From contig NZ_SPQZ01000006.1 of NCBI RefSeq assembly GCF_004570845.1, positions 161,216 to 225,215 of the forward strand: a DNA stretch of 64,000 nucleotides. The letters run 5' to 3'. Below, one piece after another: positions 8,319 to 16,656 of this stretch (positions within the stretch are counted from its first letter, which is position 1; each line of letters begins with the position of its first letter). The position numbers and the translations under genes are program-made. The notes beneath the pieces were generated by a model. It worked only from the letters and a program-made list of their open reading frames with translations. It was not told the origin of the DNA and made no database searches. The DNA comes from Orlajensenia leifsoniae (GTDB lineage: Bacteria; Actinomycetota; Actinomycetes; Actinomycetales; Microbacteriaceae).

Positions 8319-9710
8319 TCACGCGGCGGCCGATCTCGGCAGGCTGAACCTGGCTTTGCCGCCGAGTCGGGGTACTTGGTCGGGGTCGACGTGGGGTGGT
8401 GGGATGAACCACACTTCGGTCGGGGTGGCGTGGATGTTCCAGCCGTCGCGGTGGATCATGTGGTGGCAGAAGCTGCAGAGCAGTACCCCGTTGGTGATGT
8501 CGGTTGGGCCGTGATGTCGTTTCCACCAGCGGATGTGGTGGGCGTGGGTGTAGTTGATGTTCTGTCCGCAGCTGGCGCATCCGCCGTCCCGTTCGTGCAG
8601 GGCGAGGCGTTGCGTCTTGGTGAACAGGCGTGCTGTGCGGCCGACGTCGAGGGGCACGCTGTCGGTGCCGAGGACCATCGGGATGAGGTCGGCGGATGCG
8701 GCCAGGCGTCGGATGGTTCCGGCTGAGACGGGTTGGTCGATGCCGTCGATGCTGCCCGACCCGAGCCCGGTACGGAGGGCGTCCAGGTCGATGCGGGTCA
8801 CGGTGGTGACGGCGGCGAGTGGGGCGATCGTCTGGGTGCAGCCGAGCACGTGACGCATGATCTCGACCAGCGCGTCAGCCTGACGCTGCGGAATGCTGCG
8901 GTCATCGGTGATGACCGGTTCATCGTCAGCACGGGCACTTTTGGCGCGCAGCCCGTCGGAGACGAGTGCCTCGATGGCCGTCGTCACGAGTGACGCCGAT
9001 TCCGGGTCGAGGCGAGCAGTCAGCTCGGTCATCCCGTGGCGGTTCTCCCGGATAGTCAACGACCGCCCCAACCAGCGCTCCTCATCACGCAGATCCGCAC
9101 CATCGGGATCGAGCCGCGCCTCGGCCTGCTTGATGACCCGCAAAAGCAGGCTCAACGGCAGCTCGGCTGCACGCTCGGCGAGGATCTTCTCGATGCCCTC
9201 GACCACGGCGGCATCCGCTCGGGGTGCCACCCGGTCGAGCATTCCGGTGATCGCTCCTGCCGCGTCGACGCTGATGAGGCCGGCGTCCAGTGCGGCGGCG
9301 ACGTGGGGATGCCGTGCCGGGCGAGCCTGGCCGCTGAAGTCCTGACGGGATGCCGTCGCTGCCCCCACCGCGAGTAACCGCGCCGCCTCGCCCGTGCTGC
9401 CCCCGGTCGACGATGCGAGCAGCCGGGTCGGGGTGGAGAACCCGTTCTTCTTCGCCAACCCCTCGGTACCGAACTCGGGACCCGAGCGTCGGCCGACCTC
9501 TCCCGCTGCCCGCACCAGAAGAGCATCAGTGGTGCGACGGAGTCGGGTGAGAGCATCCGTCACCGACACCAGACCGGAACCGCTCATCAGCTCGAAGGAT
9601 CCCTGCGCATCAGACGGCAGCACGCCGAACGCGGGCAGAGCGCCCGCCCATACGGCGGCCAGCGCTGCAACATCCTGCTGCAACGAAGCCAACGGTGTCG
9701 GGGTTTCCAT
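8319..9710 (-). CDS. DUF222 / HNH endonuclease domain protein (13E12-repeat type)
   Basis: 463 residues. The large N-terminal DUF222 region (about residues 20-340) is typical of actinobacterial 13E12-repeat proteins. The C-terminal HNH nuclease has CASCGQNINYTHAHHI, then ITNGVLLCSFCHHMIHRDGW, giving two CxxC zinc-ribbon pairs and the AHHI/HxxxH catalytic histidines. Such genes occur in multiple copies in actinobacterial genomes and are often dispersed by recombination; their role is unsettled. A second member of this family starts at 63548 in this window. Confidence 0.88.
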   Translation of the reverse strand: METPTPLASLQQDVAALAAVWAGALPAFGVLPSDAQGSFELMSGSGLVSVTDALTRLRRTTDALLVRAAGEVGRRSGPEFGTEGLAKKNGFSTPTRLLASSTGGSTGEAARLLAVGAATASRQDFSGQARPARHPHVAAALDAGLISVDAAGAITGMLDRVAPRADAAVVEGIEKILAERAAELPLSLLLRVIKQAEARLDPDGADLRDEERWLGRSLTIRENRHGMTELTARLDPESASLVTTAIEALVSDGLRAKSARADDEPVITDDRSIPQRQADALVEIMRHVLGCTQTIAPLAAVTTVTRIDLDALRTGLGSGSIDGIDQPVSAGTIRRLAASADLIPMVLGTDSVPLDVGRTARLFTKTQRLALHERDGGCASCGQNINYTHAHHIRWWKRHHGPTDITNGVLLCSFCHHMIHRDGWNIHATPTEVWFIPPPHVDPDQVPRLGGKARFSLPRSAAA

Positions 9711-9834
9711 ACCTTGATACTCGCAGCACCCACCGACACTGCCGGCGCGTTTTTCACCGTTTGATCAGGTTTTTCGAAAGAATTTTCTGTGGAATCAAGT
9801 GCTGCGAACGAGGGCTGTGGAGGAGTGCCGGAAT

Positions 9835-9858
9835 CCCCTCAGCCCCTCAGCCCCTCAG
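9835..9858. repeat. Three tandem CCCCTCAG units
   Basis: Three consecutive 8-bp units of CCCCTCAG lie in the 226-bp gap between the HNH gene and the VapC remnant. No role is apparent. Confidence 0.6.
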
Positions 9859-9936
9859 CCGGCAGCCGCCCCGCGCACCCGCCCCGGCCCGTTGCAGAGT
9901 TTGAGCGAACGCCACGGCGACCCGGTGGCATCGCGC

Positions 9937-10176
9937 TCAGATCAGGCGCGCCGGCGAACCGCACGCGGCAACCGCCTCGTCGGCAGTCAGCAGCGTAAGC
10001 CCCTCGATACGGGCCCGGGCCAGCAGCATCCGATCGTGTGGATCCTTGTGCAGCGAAGGGAGCTCAGCGGCCACGATCGCGTGGGTGCCCCCGATGACGA
10101 GCTCCCCGTATCCGATATCGAGGAGGGCGCGCCGCAGAATGCGCGCAGTGGCGGTGAAGTGCACCGGGCCGCCCAT
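9937..10176 (-). pseudogene. VapC-like PIN-domain toxin remnant, N-terminus missing
   Basis: The frame encodes the C-terminal two-thirds of a VapC/PIN protein. It has ALLDIGYGELVIGGTHAIVA, then LPSLHKDPHDRMLLARA and EGLTLLTADEAVAA, which match the second half of COG3744-type toxins, including the catalytic DPxDR and the TAD motif. The N-terminal part with the first catalytic Asp (usually LLDTHxLLW) is absent. Upstream sequence in the frame reads through unrelated codons, and no antitoxin gene adjoins. It is most likely a decayed toxin-antitoxin locus. Confidence 0.7.
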
Positions 10177-10225
10177 GCGTCGTCGGTAAGGTCGGAGGCA
10201 TGGGGGCGTGGGAGGCATGGGGGAG

Positions 10226-10768
10226 ATGAAGAAGAAGCGAACGCGGGCGCCCGCCGTCAAACGCACGGGCAGCTATCGCTTCACCCCGCGGTTCATCTCG
10301 GTGACCACCCGCGTGCTGATGGGGGTGCTGCTGGGAATGGTCGCGCTCGGCTTCATCCTGGGGTTCATCAGCGACGGCGTCGCGGGCGAGGCGGGCGAAA
10401 CCCTCGGGACCATCGCGCTCGGCCTCATCCTGGGCGGCTTCCTCCTGCCTCTGCTGGTCGCCGCCGTCCTCGGCGGCGAGGCCATCATGGCCGGCGGTGG
10501 CATCATCGGCTTCCTGCTGATCGTCGGTCTGGTCATGACTGCCGCCGGATCCACCGAGATCGGCCGTGACTTCGTCGGCGACGAGTGGATGCCGGGGCTG
10601 TTCTCGGGCGGCATCATCCTGTCGGTCCTCGCCGTCGCGGGCTTCTGGGTCATCGGCTGGATCATGAAGGTGCCGATGTGGATCCTCGGATCCCGCCGGA
10701 CCTATCAGAGAACGGATGCCGCAGAGTCGACAGACGTCGATCCGGCACGTTCTGTGCGGCGTCGCTGA
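10226..10768 (+). CDS. Small multi-pass membrane protein of unknown function
   Basis: 180 residues from the ATG at 10226, chosen because GGAGG sits 10 nt upstream; in-frame starts at 10208 (GTG) and 10217 (ATG) are also possible. A basic N-terminus (MKKKRTRAPAVKR) is followed by about four hydrophobic segments: RVLMGVLLGMVALGFILGF, a second around LILGGFLLPLLVAAVLGG, a third GGGIIGFLLIVGLVMTAAG and a fourth ILSVLAVAGFWVIGWIM. The end is a short polar tail. I do not recognise the family. Confidence 0.65.
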   Translation: MKKKRTRAPAVKRTGSYRFTPRFISVTTRVLMGVLLGMVALGFILGFISDGVAGEAGETLGTIALGLILGGFLLPLLVAAVLGGEAIMAGGGIIGFLLIVGLVMTAAGSTEIGRDFVGDEWMPGLFSGGIILSVLAVAGFWVIGWIMKVPMWILGSRRTYQRTDAAESTDVDPARSVRRR

Positions 10769-10863
10769 CGCTGAAGCCGCTGTCGGTCCCGCTGTCGCTG
10801 TCGCGGGACGTGCGCGGTCGCGGTGTCGTTCACTCTGAGGCACCGGATGCAACGCCTGCGTCC

Positions 10864-11616
10864 TCACACCCTCGCGACCGCCCACCGGAACGAGTTGTGG
10901 AGCATGTAGCCGCCCTGCCCGTCGCGGAACGGGGCGGCGGCCGCCACGATCACCGCATGCAGCGAGGCCATCACGTCGGCGTCCTCCCCGAGCAGGATGC
11001 CGCGCACGAGAGTGACCTCGTCGGGCGCGAACCACGGCACGTCCACCACGCCGGAGTCCACGACCTCGAGCCCAGCAGCCGCGAGCGCCGTTTCGATGCC
11101 GCCGGTCGGCCGCAACGGGCCGTCGGGGTACGGCTCGTCGTCGCGGGCCTCGGCGATCGCGGCCTCGACAACGTCTATGTCGTTGAGGGCGGCCTCCGCC
11201 CAGTTGGACACGGCCACGAAACCGCCCGGCCGCACCACCCGGGCGAGTTCTCGAACTGCATCCGTCGTGTCATCGGCGAACTGGAGCGCGTTCACCGCCG
11301 TCGCCACATCGAAGGCTGCATCCGAGAAGGGAAGGTCTTCGATGTCGGCGAGCACGACGTCGGCGCCATCGCCGGCCCCCCGAGCGAGCGCGACCATGGC
11401 GGGGGCGGGATCGGCACCGACGGCATCCGCGCCGTGCTCGGCGAGCAGGCTGAGGAACTCACCGCTTCCGCAGCCCGCGTCGAGCACGCGCGTTCCGGCC
11501 CCGATCGCCGCCGCCTCGACGAGGGCCCGTCGCGCCGGATCGGCGAACGATCCCCACAGCTCCGCCCAGCCCTGGGCGACCTGCGACCACCCATCCGCGT
11601 CTGCGCCATCCACCAT
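10864..11616 (-). CDS. Class I SAM-dependent methyltransferase (Methyltransf_11 type)
   Basis: 250 residues from the ATG at 11616. It shows SAM motif I VLDAGCGSGEFL, the acidic motif II region GADPAPAMV, LADIEDLPFSDAAFDVA and VRPGGFVAVSNW. These are standard for UbiE/Methyltransf_11 enzymes; the substrate is unknown. The ATG is preceded by TACTGT at 6 nt and lacks a Shine-Dalgarno, so a leaderless mRNA is likely and the longer frame from 11700 is unlikely. It diverges from the GH92 gene. Confidence 0.85.
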   Translation of the reverse strand: MVDGADADGWSQVAQGWAELWGSFADPARRALVEAAAIGAGTRVLDAGCGSGEFLSLLAEHGADAVGADPAPAMVALARGAGDGADVVLADIEDLPFSDAAFDVATAVNALQFADDTTDAVRELARVVRPGGFVAVSNWAEAALNDIDVVEAAIAEARDDEPYPDGPLRPTGGIETALAAAGLEVVDSGVVDVPWFAPDEVTLVRGILLGEDADVMASLHAVIVAAAAPFRDGQGGYMLHNSFRWAVARV

Positions 11617-11622
11617 GCGGCC

Positions 11623-11628
11623 ACAGTA
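11623..11628 (-). promoter_or_regulatory. -10 element TACTGT of a leaderless promoter
   Basis: TACTGT on the minus strand ends 6 nt before the ATG of the methyltransferase gene, the same geometry as at other genes here. Confidence 0.5.
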
Positions 11629-11662
11629 TCTCGAAGAGAGCCCGCAGAACTCCCTGGCCTGA

Positions 11663-11685
11663 AACGGATGCCGCGGCCCGCGCGA
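11663..11685. repeat. 23-bp direct repeat flanking the GH92 gene, copy 1
   Basis: The 23-bp unit (starts AACGGATGCCGCGGCCCGCG) recurs identically and in the same orientation at 15051-15073, on the other side of the GH92 gene. It contains the genome-abundant octamer ACGGATGC. Confidence 0.7.
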
Positions 11686-11757
11686 CGCGGAGCGCGGCAC
11701 TCTCGGTGGCCGCCCGTGGTGGAGGAGTGCGCTCCCCCTGTGTGAGGTGCCCTATAG

Positions 11758-11769
11758 GACAACGCTGTC
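11758..11769. promoter_or_regulatory. LacI-family-type operator, upstream copy
   Basis: GACAACGCTGTC is a near-palindrome centred on CG, the form bound by many LacI/GalR regulators of sugar genes. It is embedded in TAGGACAACG, shared with the downstream copy about 101 bp away. Both copies precede the GH92 mannosidase gene, so sugar-responsive repression, possibly with DNA looping, is inferred. No LacI gene is in the window. Confidence 0.55.
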
Positions 11770-11858
11770 AGAAATGCAACCCGAATGCCGCCCGAACTGT
11801 GTGGTATGGGCGTACAGATGCGCGAAACACCTAGCGCGGATGTACCCCATTTCAATAG

Positions 11859-11870
11859 GACAACGTTGAC
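11859..11870. promoter_or_regulatory. LacI-family-type operator, downstream copy
   Basis: GACAACGTTGAC holds the perfect 8-bp palindrome CAACGTTG and overlaps a TTGACA hexamer (11866-11871) that could be a -35 element. It shares TAGGACAACG with the copy at 11758 and lies about 125 bp before the GH92 start. A matching -10 at canonical spacing is not clear. Confidence 0.6.
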
Positions 11871-11994
11871 ACACTCGTCATTCCATAGTTGGGTAGGAGA
11901 ACGGATGCCACGCGCATCCGTTTCTCCTGCTGTTCAGTGTCGACAGACCCGTGCGGCGGAGCGTCCAGCCGTCACCACGCGTCAAGGAGGACCG

Positions 11995-14900
11995 TTGTCC
12001 CTCGCCCCCGTCCCTCATCGCCCACGAGAGCGAGCACGCGGAAAGCGGCTCGGAAGGCGGCTCGGAAGGCGGAGCGCAGCATCCGTCACCGCATCCGTCA
12101 CCGCCGTCCTCGTCGCGGCCGCATCGTTCGCGTTACCCGTGTCGGCTACCAGCGCCACCGCCGCACCGGCCGATGACTATTCGAGCCTTGTGAATCCCTT
12201 CGTGGGAACCGAGAGCGAGGGGAACGCCTACCCGGGCGCGACCCGCCCGTTCGGCATGGTGCAACTGAGCCCCGACAACACGAACAGCTACCAGTCCACG
12301 TCGTACTCGGCCGACCTCGGGAGCGTGTGGGGCTTCAGCCACCGGCACATCAACAGCGCGGGCTGCCCGGCTGCCGGCGAGGTGCTCGTGACCCCCGGCA
12401 TCGCCGAGGTTCCGCGCACTACGCGCAGCCTCATTCCGATCGAGGAGGGCACCGAATCGGCCGAGGCCGGGTACTACGCCGTCACCCTCGATGACGGCGT
12501 CACCGCTGAGCTCACCGCGACGGAGCGCACCGGCGTGCACCGCTACACGTTCCCGGCCTCGCAGACGTCCGCGGTCTCGTTCAACGTCGGTCAGACCCTG
12601 CGCGATGCCGGGGCCAGCTCGGTCACCTGGGTCGACGACCACACCCTCGAGGGCTGGGTCGACAACAGCGGATTCTGCGGCGGCAGCGAAGAGTCGCGCT
12701 ACTTCTTCAGCGCGCAGTTCGACCGCCCGACGTCGAGCTCCGGCATCTGGTCGGCCGACGGCGCCCACCAGCCAGGTGTGGCGTCGAACGAGGTGGCCGG
12801 CGGCGACAACGGCGCCGTCGCCGTGTTCGACACGACGGATGACGCCGACGTCGAGATCTCGGTCGGAGTCTCCTTCGTCGACGTGGACGGCGCTCGAGCC
12901 AACCGCGTCAGCGAGGTCGGCGAGAACGCTACCCCGTTCGACGAGGTGCGGGCCGCCACGAAGTCAGCCTGGAACGACCAACTCGGATCGATCGCCATTA
13001 CGGCATCCGAGCAGACGAAGCGGGTCTTCTACACGCAGCTCTACAAGTCGCTGCTCTCGCCGACGATCGGCAGCGACGTCGACGGCCGCTACCGCGGCAT
13101 GGACCTGGCGGTGCACGTCGCCGACGGATGGACCTACCATCAGACCTTCTCCCTCTGGGACACCTACCGCACCCAGGCCACGCTCCACGGCCTGATCGAG
13201 CGTGATCGTGCGAGCGACATCGTGCGCTCGATGTACCAGCACCGCATCGAGGGCGGATGGCTGCCCCGCTGGTCTCTCGGACCGGTCGAGACGAACATCA
13301 TGGCCGGGGATCCGGCATCCGCCTGGGTGGCCGAGAACTTCGCCCTCGGCACCGTGCCCGACGACATCTCCGACGAGCTGTGGGACGTGCTGGTCGAGAA
13401 CGCGACGACGGCTCCGCCCGAGGGTGTCGCATCCGTCGGCCGCCAGAGTGCGGACTTCTGGATCAAGAACCGTCACATCCCGTACTACTCCGAGAACGAG
13501 CCCGGCCTCGGCCAGCAGTTCGAGGAGTACCGTCACGGCGGCTCGTCCTCGCTGGAGTTCTCCATCTCGGATGCCGCCATCGGTGCTGCCGCCCAGCGCA
13601 TGGGCAAGACAGAGGAGGCGGCGCCGTTCCTCGAGCGCGGCCGCAACTGGCAGCGACTCTGGAACCCAGATGTCGCCCTCTCCGGCGGCTTCACCGGAAT
13701 CGTCAACGCCGTCACCCCCGAGGGTGAGTTCGTGACCACCGGCGAGAACGCGTCGGTGCAGGAGTCGGGCTTCCACGAGGGCACGGCCTGGCAGTACCAG
13801 TGGATGGCCAACCAGGACTTCGCCGGACTGCAGGACGTGATGGGCGGCACCGACCAGATGCTGAGCCGACTCGACTTCTACTTCGGCATGGACGAACTGA
13901 AGAGCAACCCAGGCGTCTCGCCCACGCACTGGGCCCCGGGCGGCAGCACCTACTACACGTCGATCGGCTACAACCCCGGCAACGAGCCCACCATCATGAA
14001 CCCGTGGCTCTACAGCTCGGTCGGCCAGCCGGCGAAGGTGAACGACGTGCTCGCCGCGAACCTCAACCGCTTCGGCACCACCCCGGGCGGCGGAGTCGGC
14101 AACGACGACCTCGGTACGCTCGCGTCCTGGTACGTCATGGCGAGCCTCGGCTTCGCTCCCGTCGTGCCCGGCTCCGGCATGTTCGCGATGAACGCCCCGC
14201 GCGTCGAGCAGGCCACCATCACGCTGGACGACGGCAACACGATCGACATCACCGCGCCCGGTGCGAGCGACAGCCAGCCGCGCTACATCGAGTCGGTGTC
14301 GGTCGACGGCGTCGACACCCCGCGCACCTGGTTCGACCTCGACGACATCAAGGCGGGCGGGTCGCTCGACTTCACTCTCGCCTCATCTTCGGATGGCCTG
14401 GCCTGGGGCACGGAGAAGGCGAACCGGCTGCCGAGCGTCGCGGCTCCCCAGCGGGTGACTCCGCAGATCACCCCGGCGACGGGCGGCGAGCTCACCGCCG
14501 GCACGGCGAAGGTGCTCGACGTCGCCACGGTGGCGTTCGGCGACACCGCGGCATCCGAGGTGCCGATCACGGCGACAGCGTCGTTCGGAGGCGACTTGCA
14601 CGGGCTGCAGGTGCGCGAACAGGACGGCGCCTGGGTGCTCTCGCTCGAGGCGAAGAGCGACTCCGTCGGAACGCAGACCGCGGCCATCACGGTCACCTCC
14701 GCTGCTGACGTTCCGCGCTTCGCCCCGACTCCGTTCGAGCCCGCGACCGCGGAGGCGTCAATCGCCGTGGTCGCGGGGTCGACGCCGCCGGTGACGGATC
14801 CGGAGCCGCCGACGGAGCCCTCGGGTGACGGCGACGGTAATGGTGGCGACGGCGCGGGCAACGGCGGCGACGGCAGCGATACCGCTGCCGGTCCGAACGG

Positions 14901-15033
14901 TGACCTCGCGAGCACGGGATTCGAGATCGTCCCCGGGCTCCTGGCGGCACTCGCGGCGCTGCTCGCGGGCGCGCTGCTGATGGTGGTTCGTCGCCGTCAG
15001 GTGCGCGCTGGCACGCGTCGTACCGAATCGTGA
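11995..15033 (+). CDS. Secreted, cell-wall-sorted GH92 alpha-mannosidase
   Basis: 1012 residues if translation begins at TTG 11995, which has AAGGAGG 4 nt upstream; the frame is open further up. An Arg-rich N-terminus with a hydrophobic core ending near ATAAPA gives a signal peptide, possibly Tat-type. The GH92 catalytic body follows (GFSHRHINSAGCPAAGE near residue 113, ESGFHEGTAWQYQW near 590, GNDDLGTLASWYVMASLGF near 702). GH92 enzymes are calcium-dependent exo-alpha-mannosidases acting on N-glycans and yeast mannan. A Pro/Gly/Asp-rich linker leads to LASTG, a hydrophobic segment and RRR: an LAxTG sorting signal, as used by class E sortases. Two LacI-type operators precede the gene and strong hairpins follow it. 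Confidence 0.9.
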   Translation: MSLAPVPHRPRERARGKRLGRRLGRRSAASVTASVTAVLVAAASFALPVSATSATAAPADDYSSLVNPFVGTESEGNAYPGATRPFGMVQLSPDNTNSYQSTSYSADLGSVWGFSHRHINSAGCPAAGEVLVTPGIAEVPRTTRSLIPIEEGTESAEAGYYAVTLDDGVTAELTATERTGVHRYTFPASQTSAVSFNVGQTLRDAGASSVTWVDDHTLEGWVDNSGFCGGSEESRYFFSAQFDRPTSSSGIWSADGAHQPGVASNEVAGGDNGAVAVFDTTDDADVEISVGVSFVDVDGARANRVSEVGENATPFDEVRAATKSAWNDQLGSIAITASEQTKRVFYTQLYKSLLSPTIGSDVDGRYRGMDLAVHVADGWTYHQTFSLWDTYRTQATLHGLIERDRASDIVRSMYQHRIEGGWLPRWSLGPVETNIMAGDPASAWVAENFALGTVPDDISDELWDVLVENATTAPPEGVASVGRQSADFWIKNRHIPYYSENEPGLGQQFEEYRHGGSSSLEFSISDAAIGAAAQRMGKTEEAAPFLERGRNWQRLWNPDVALSGGFTGIVNAVTPEGEFVTTGENASVQESGFHEGTAWQYQWMANQDFAGLQDVMGGTDQMLSRLDFYFGMDELKSNPGVSPTHWAPGGSTYYTSIGYNPGNEPTIMNPWLYSSVGQPAKVNDVLAANLNRFGTTPGGGVGNDDLGTLASWYVMASLGFAPVVPGSGMFAMNAPRVEQATITLDDGNTIDITAPGASDSQPRYIESVSVDGVDTPRTWFDLDDIKAGGSLDFTLASSSDGLAWGTEKANRLPSVAAPQRVTPQITPATGGELTAGTAKVLDVATVAFGDTAASEVPITATASFGGDLHGLQVREQDGAWVLSLEAKSDSVGTQTAAITVTSAADVPRFAPTPFEPATAEASIAVVAGSTPPVTDPEPPTEPSGDGDGNGGDGAGNGGDGSDTAAGPNGDLASTGFEIVPGLLAALAALLAGALLMVVRRRQVRAGTRRTES

Positions 15034-15050
15034 ATCTGACGAGCTACTAG

Positions 15051-15073
15051 AACGGATGCCGCGGCCCGCGCGA
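15051..15073. repeat. 23-bp direct repeat flanking the GH92 gene, copy 2
   Basis: Identical to 11663-11685. This copy runs into the left arm of the hairpin downstream of the GH92 gene. Confidence 0.7.
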
Positions 15074-15089
15074 ACTGCTCGGGCCGCGG
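15059..15089 (+). terminator. Strong hairpin after the GH92 gene
   Basis: A perfect 10-bp stem, CCGCGGCCCG and CGGGCCGCGG, has an 11-nt loop. It starts 26 bp after the stop codon. There is no U-tract, as is common for high-GC actinobacterial terminators. Confidence 0.55.
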
Positions 15090-15100
15090 TGTTGCGCTGG

Positions 15101-15118
15101 CGCGGCGCCGGCGCCGCG
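15101..15118. terminator. Perfect 18-bp GC palindrome, possible second terminator hairpin
   Basis: CGCGGCGCCGGCGCCGCG is a perfect palindrome 12 bp beyond the first hairpin, between the GH92 gene and the convergent RidA gene. It could terminate transcription from both sides or simply reflect GC bias. Confidence 0.35.
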
Positions 15119-15179
15119 AGCGTGCGCACGGGTCAGATTGACGGCATCCGTCACCCCGACCGACCAAAGTGTGGGCGCG

Positions 15180-15557
15180 CTACCCGACGTACGCCGTCAT
15201 CCGGATCGACACCAGCACCCCCGGAATCACCGCGCCGAGCTTCGCGGCGTACCGCGTGGGCGGCTCGATCGGGAACCAGCGCGCGTACTCCTCGTTCATC
15301 CCCGCGAAGTCGTCGGGGTCGGCGAGCAGCACGCCCACCTCCACGACGTCGTCAAGGGTCGCGTTCGCGGCCTTCAGCACCTCTTCGCAATTGGTCAGCG
15401 CCTGCCTGACCTGCTCGCCGATCGTGGGCCCGGCGAGCTTCCCGGTCGCGACGTCGATTCCGGCCGTGCCAGAGACGTAGACGAACGGGCCGGCCTTGAC
15501 GCCCTGACTGAACATCGGCGAGCTCGGGGCTTGGGTGGTGGCGAGAACCTGGCGCAT
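15180..15557 (-). CDS. RidA family protein (enamine/imine deaminase-like)
   Basis: 125 residues from the ATG at 15557. It carries the YjgF/YER057c/UK114 pattern: FSQGVKAGPFVYVSGTAGID, QVRQALTNCEEVLKAAN, VEVGVLLADPDDFAGMNEEYARWF and the closing IPGVLVSIRMTAYV. RidA proteins hydrolyse reactive enamine/imine intermediates released by PLP enzymes, usually as trimers. The conserved Arg before the terminal strand is at SIRM. The longer frame from 15758 overlaps the divergent gene's leader and is unlikely. Confidence 0.87.
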   Translation of the reverse strand: MRQVLATTQAPSSPMFSQGVKAGPFVYVSGTAGIDVATGKLAGPTIGEQVRQALTNCEEVLKAANATLDDVVEVGVLLADPDDFAGMNEEYARWFPIEPPTRYAAKLGAVIPGVLVSIRMTAYVG

Positions 15558-15756
15558 AGCCACGAGGATGGCCCTCTTCGACCGACGTGTCCAGAGTGGG
15601 CGCTTCACTGCGCAGTCGATGCCGAGCTGGCGAGTTCGACAACGGATGCCGCCCTCGAACCACGACACAGCTCCGGATGCAACCCCGCGACGAGACCAAA
15701 GGGCCGCGCGCAGACTGGAGCTGTCGCCATGTCGGCGACAGATGAAGGAGGGCACC

Positions 15757-16035
15757 ATGGCGGATCAGGGTGGACTCGGCGACGAGACCAAGGACTATTC
15801 AGACGCGGACAAGAGCGCATCGCCGAACGCGGCGGGATTCGCCATGCCGGGTGCTGCCAGTGAGGCTGTCGGCGTCGCGGGCGACGACGGGGGCGACGGT
15901 GCGGGCGAATACACGGCTGATGAGTCGACCGCCGACGTCGACAACCGGAGGGCCGGAACGGATGACTCGACCGACGCGGCCGATGACCAGATCGGCGCCG
16001 CAGACAGCGCGGTGAACGGATCGGTCGGGCTGTAG
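15757..16035 (+). CDS. Small acidic low-complexity protein, unknown
   Basis: 92 residues from the ATG at 15757, fixed by GAAGGAGGG 4-8 nt upstream. Almost entirely Asp, Gly, Ala, Ser and Thr with no hydrophobic core, so it is probably disordered. It has no Cys and a strongly negative charge. It precedes the ChaB-like gene on the same strand by 82 bp. I do not recognise a family; similar short acidic proteins in actinobacteria are often stress-associated, but that is only an analogy. Confidence 0.6.
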   Translation: MADQGGLGDETKDYSDADKSASPNAAGFAMPGAASEAVGVAGDDGGDGAGEYTADESTADVDNRRAGTDDSTDAADDQIGAADSAVNGSVGL

Positions 16036-16117
16036 AACGAGGAGGGTGGCCGGTGGCCGGCGGACCGCATCCGTCGTCACCGGCGTACCGTGAGAACGAG
16101 GAACGCGAGGAGGAACG

Positions 16118-16519
16118 ATGCCCGCACGCGAGGAGTTGCCGTCGACGATCGCCCGGTCGCCGAAGCACGCGCAGGAGATCTGGCTCGAGACCCACGATGC
16201 CGCGGTGAAGAGTTACGGCGAGGGCGAGCGTGCGCATCGCACGGCGTTCGCGGCGCTCAAGCACCAGTACGAGAAGGTCGGGGATCACTGGGAGGCGAAG
16301 GCCGAGTGGGGTCCGAGTGACGAGGGCGCGGCTCAGCCCGGCCCATCCGGCGACACCGCGGGCGGGGTGGATGCGAACGCCTCGAAGCGCCACCTCTACG
16401 ACATCGCGAAGCGCCTTGACGTGCCTGGCCGCTCCACCATGACGAAGGACGAGCTGGTCGAGGAGATCCAGCGAGCCAACGACCGCGAGACCCGCCGGAG
16501 TCGTGAGCGCGAGGGCTGA
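16118..16519 (+). CDS. ChaB-like protein with C-terminal Rho_N/SAP-like domain
   Basis: 133 residues. The ChaB-like N-terminus (residues about 5-62) reads LPSTIARSPKHAQEIWLETH, then AFAALKHQYEKVGDHWEAK. A Gly/Pro/Asp linker leads to a Rho termination factor N-terminal-like helical domain (ASKRHLYDIAKRLDVPGRST through LVEEIQRAN), which often binds nucleic acid. This fusion is common in actinobacteria and of unproven function; the link to ChaA cation transport is historical. GAGGAGG precedes the ATG, and a TACCGT -10-like element lies about 28 nt upstream. Confidence 0.82.
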   Translation: MPAREELPSTIARSPKHAQEIWLETHDAAVKSYGEGERAHRTAFAALKHQYEKVGDHWEAKAEWGPSDEGAAQPGPSGDTAGGVDANASKRHLYDIAKRLDVPGRSTMTKDELVEEIQRANDRETRRSREREG

Positions 16520-16656
16520 GGGGGCGGCTTCGAGCGAGCACCCCCTCACCCGAATAGAGCACCCGCATCGGCGCCCAGGCTGGGCGGCGTCGCCCCAGTT
16601 CTGGGAGAAGATTGGCCGCGCCAAGACCCCGTAAGGTGTCGAGCTGAGGGGGACGC

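Noticed and set aside
11866..11871. TTGACA as a canonical -35 for the GH92 gene
   Set aside because: No acceptable -10 is found at 16-18 bp, so it is only noted as part of the operator.
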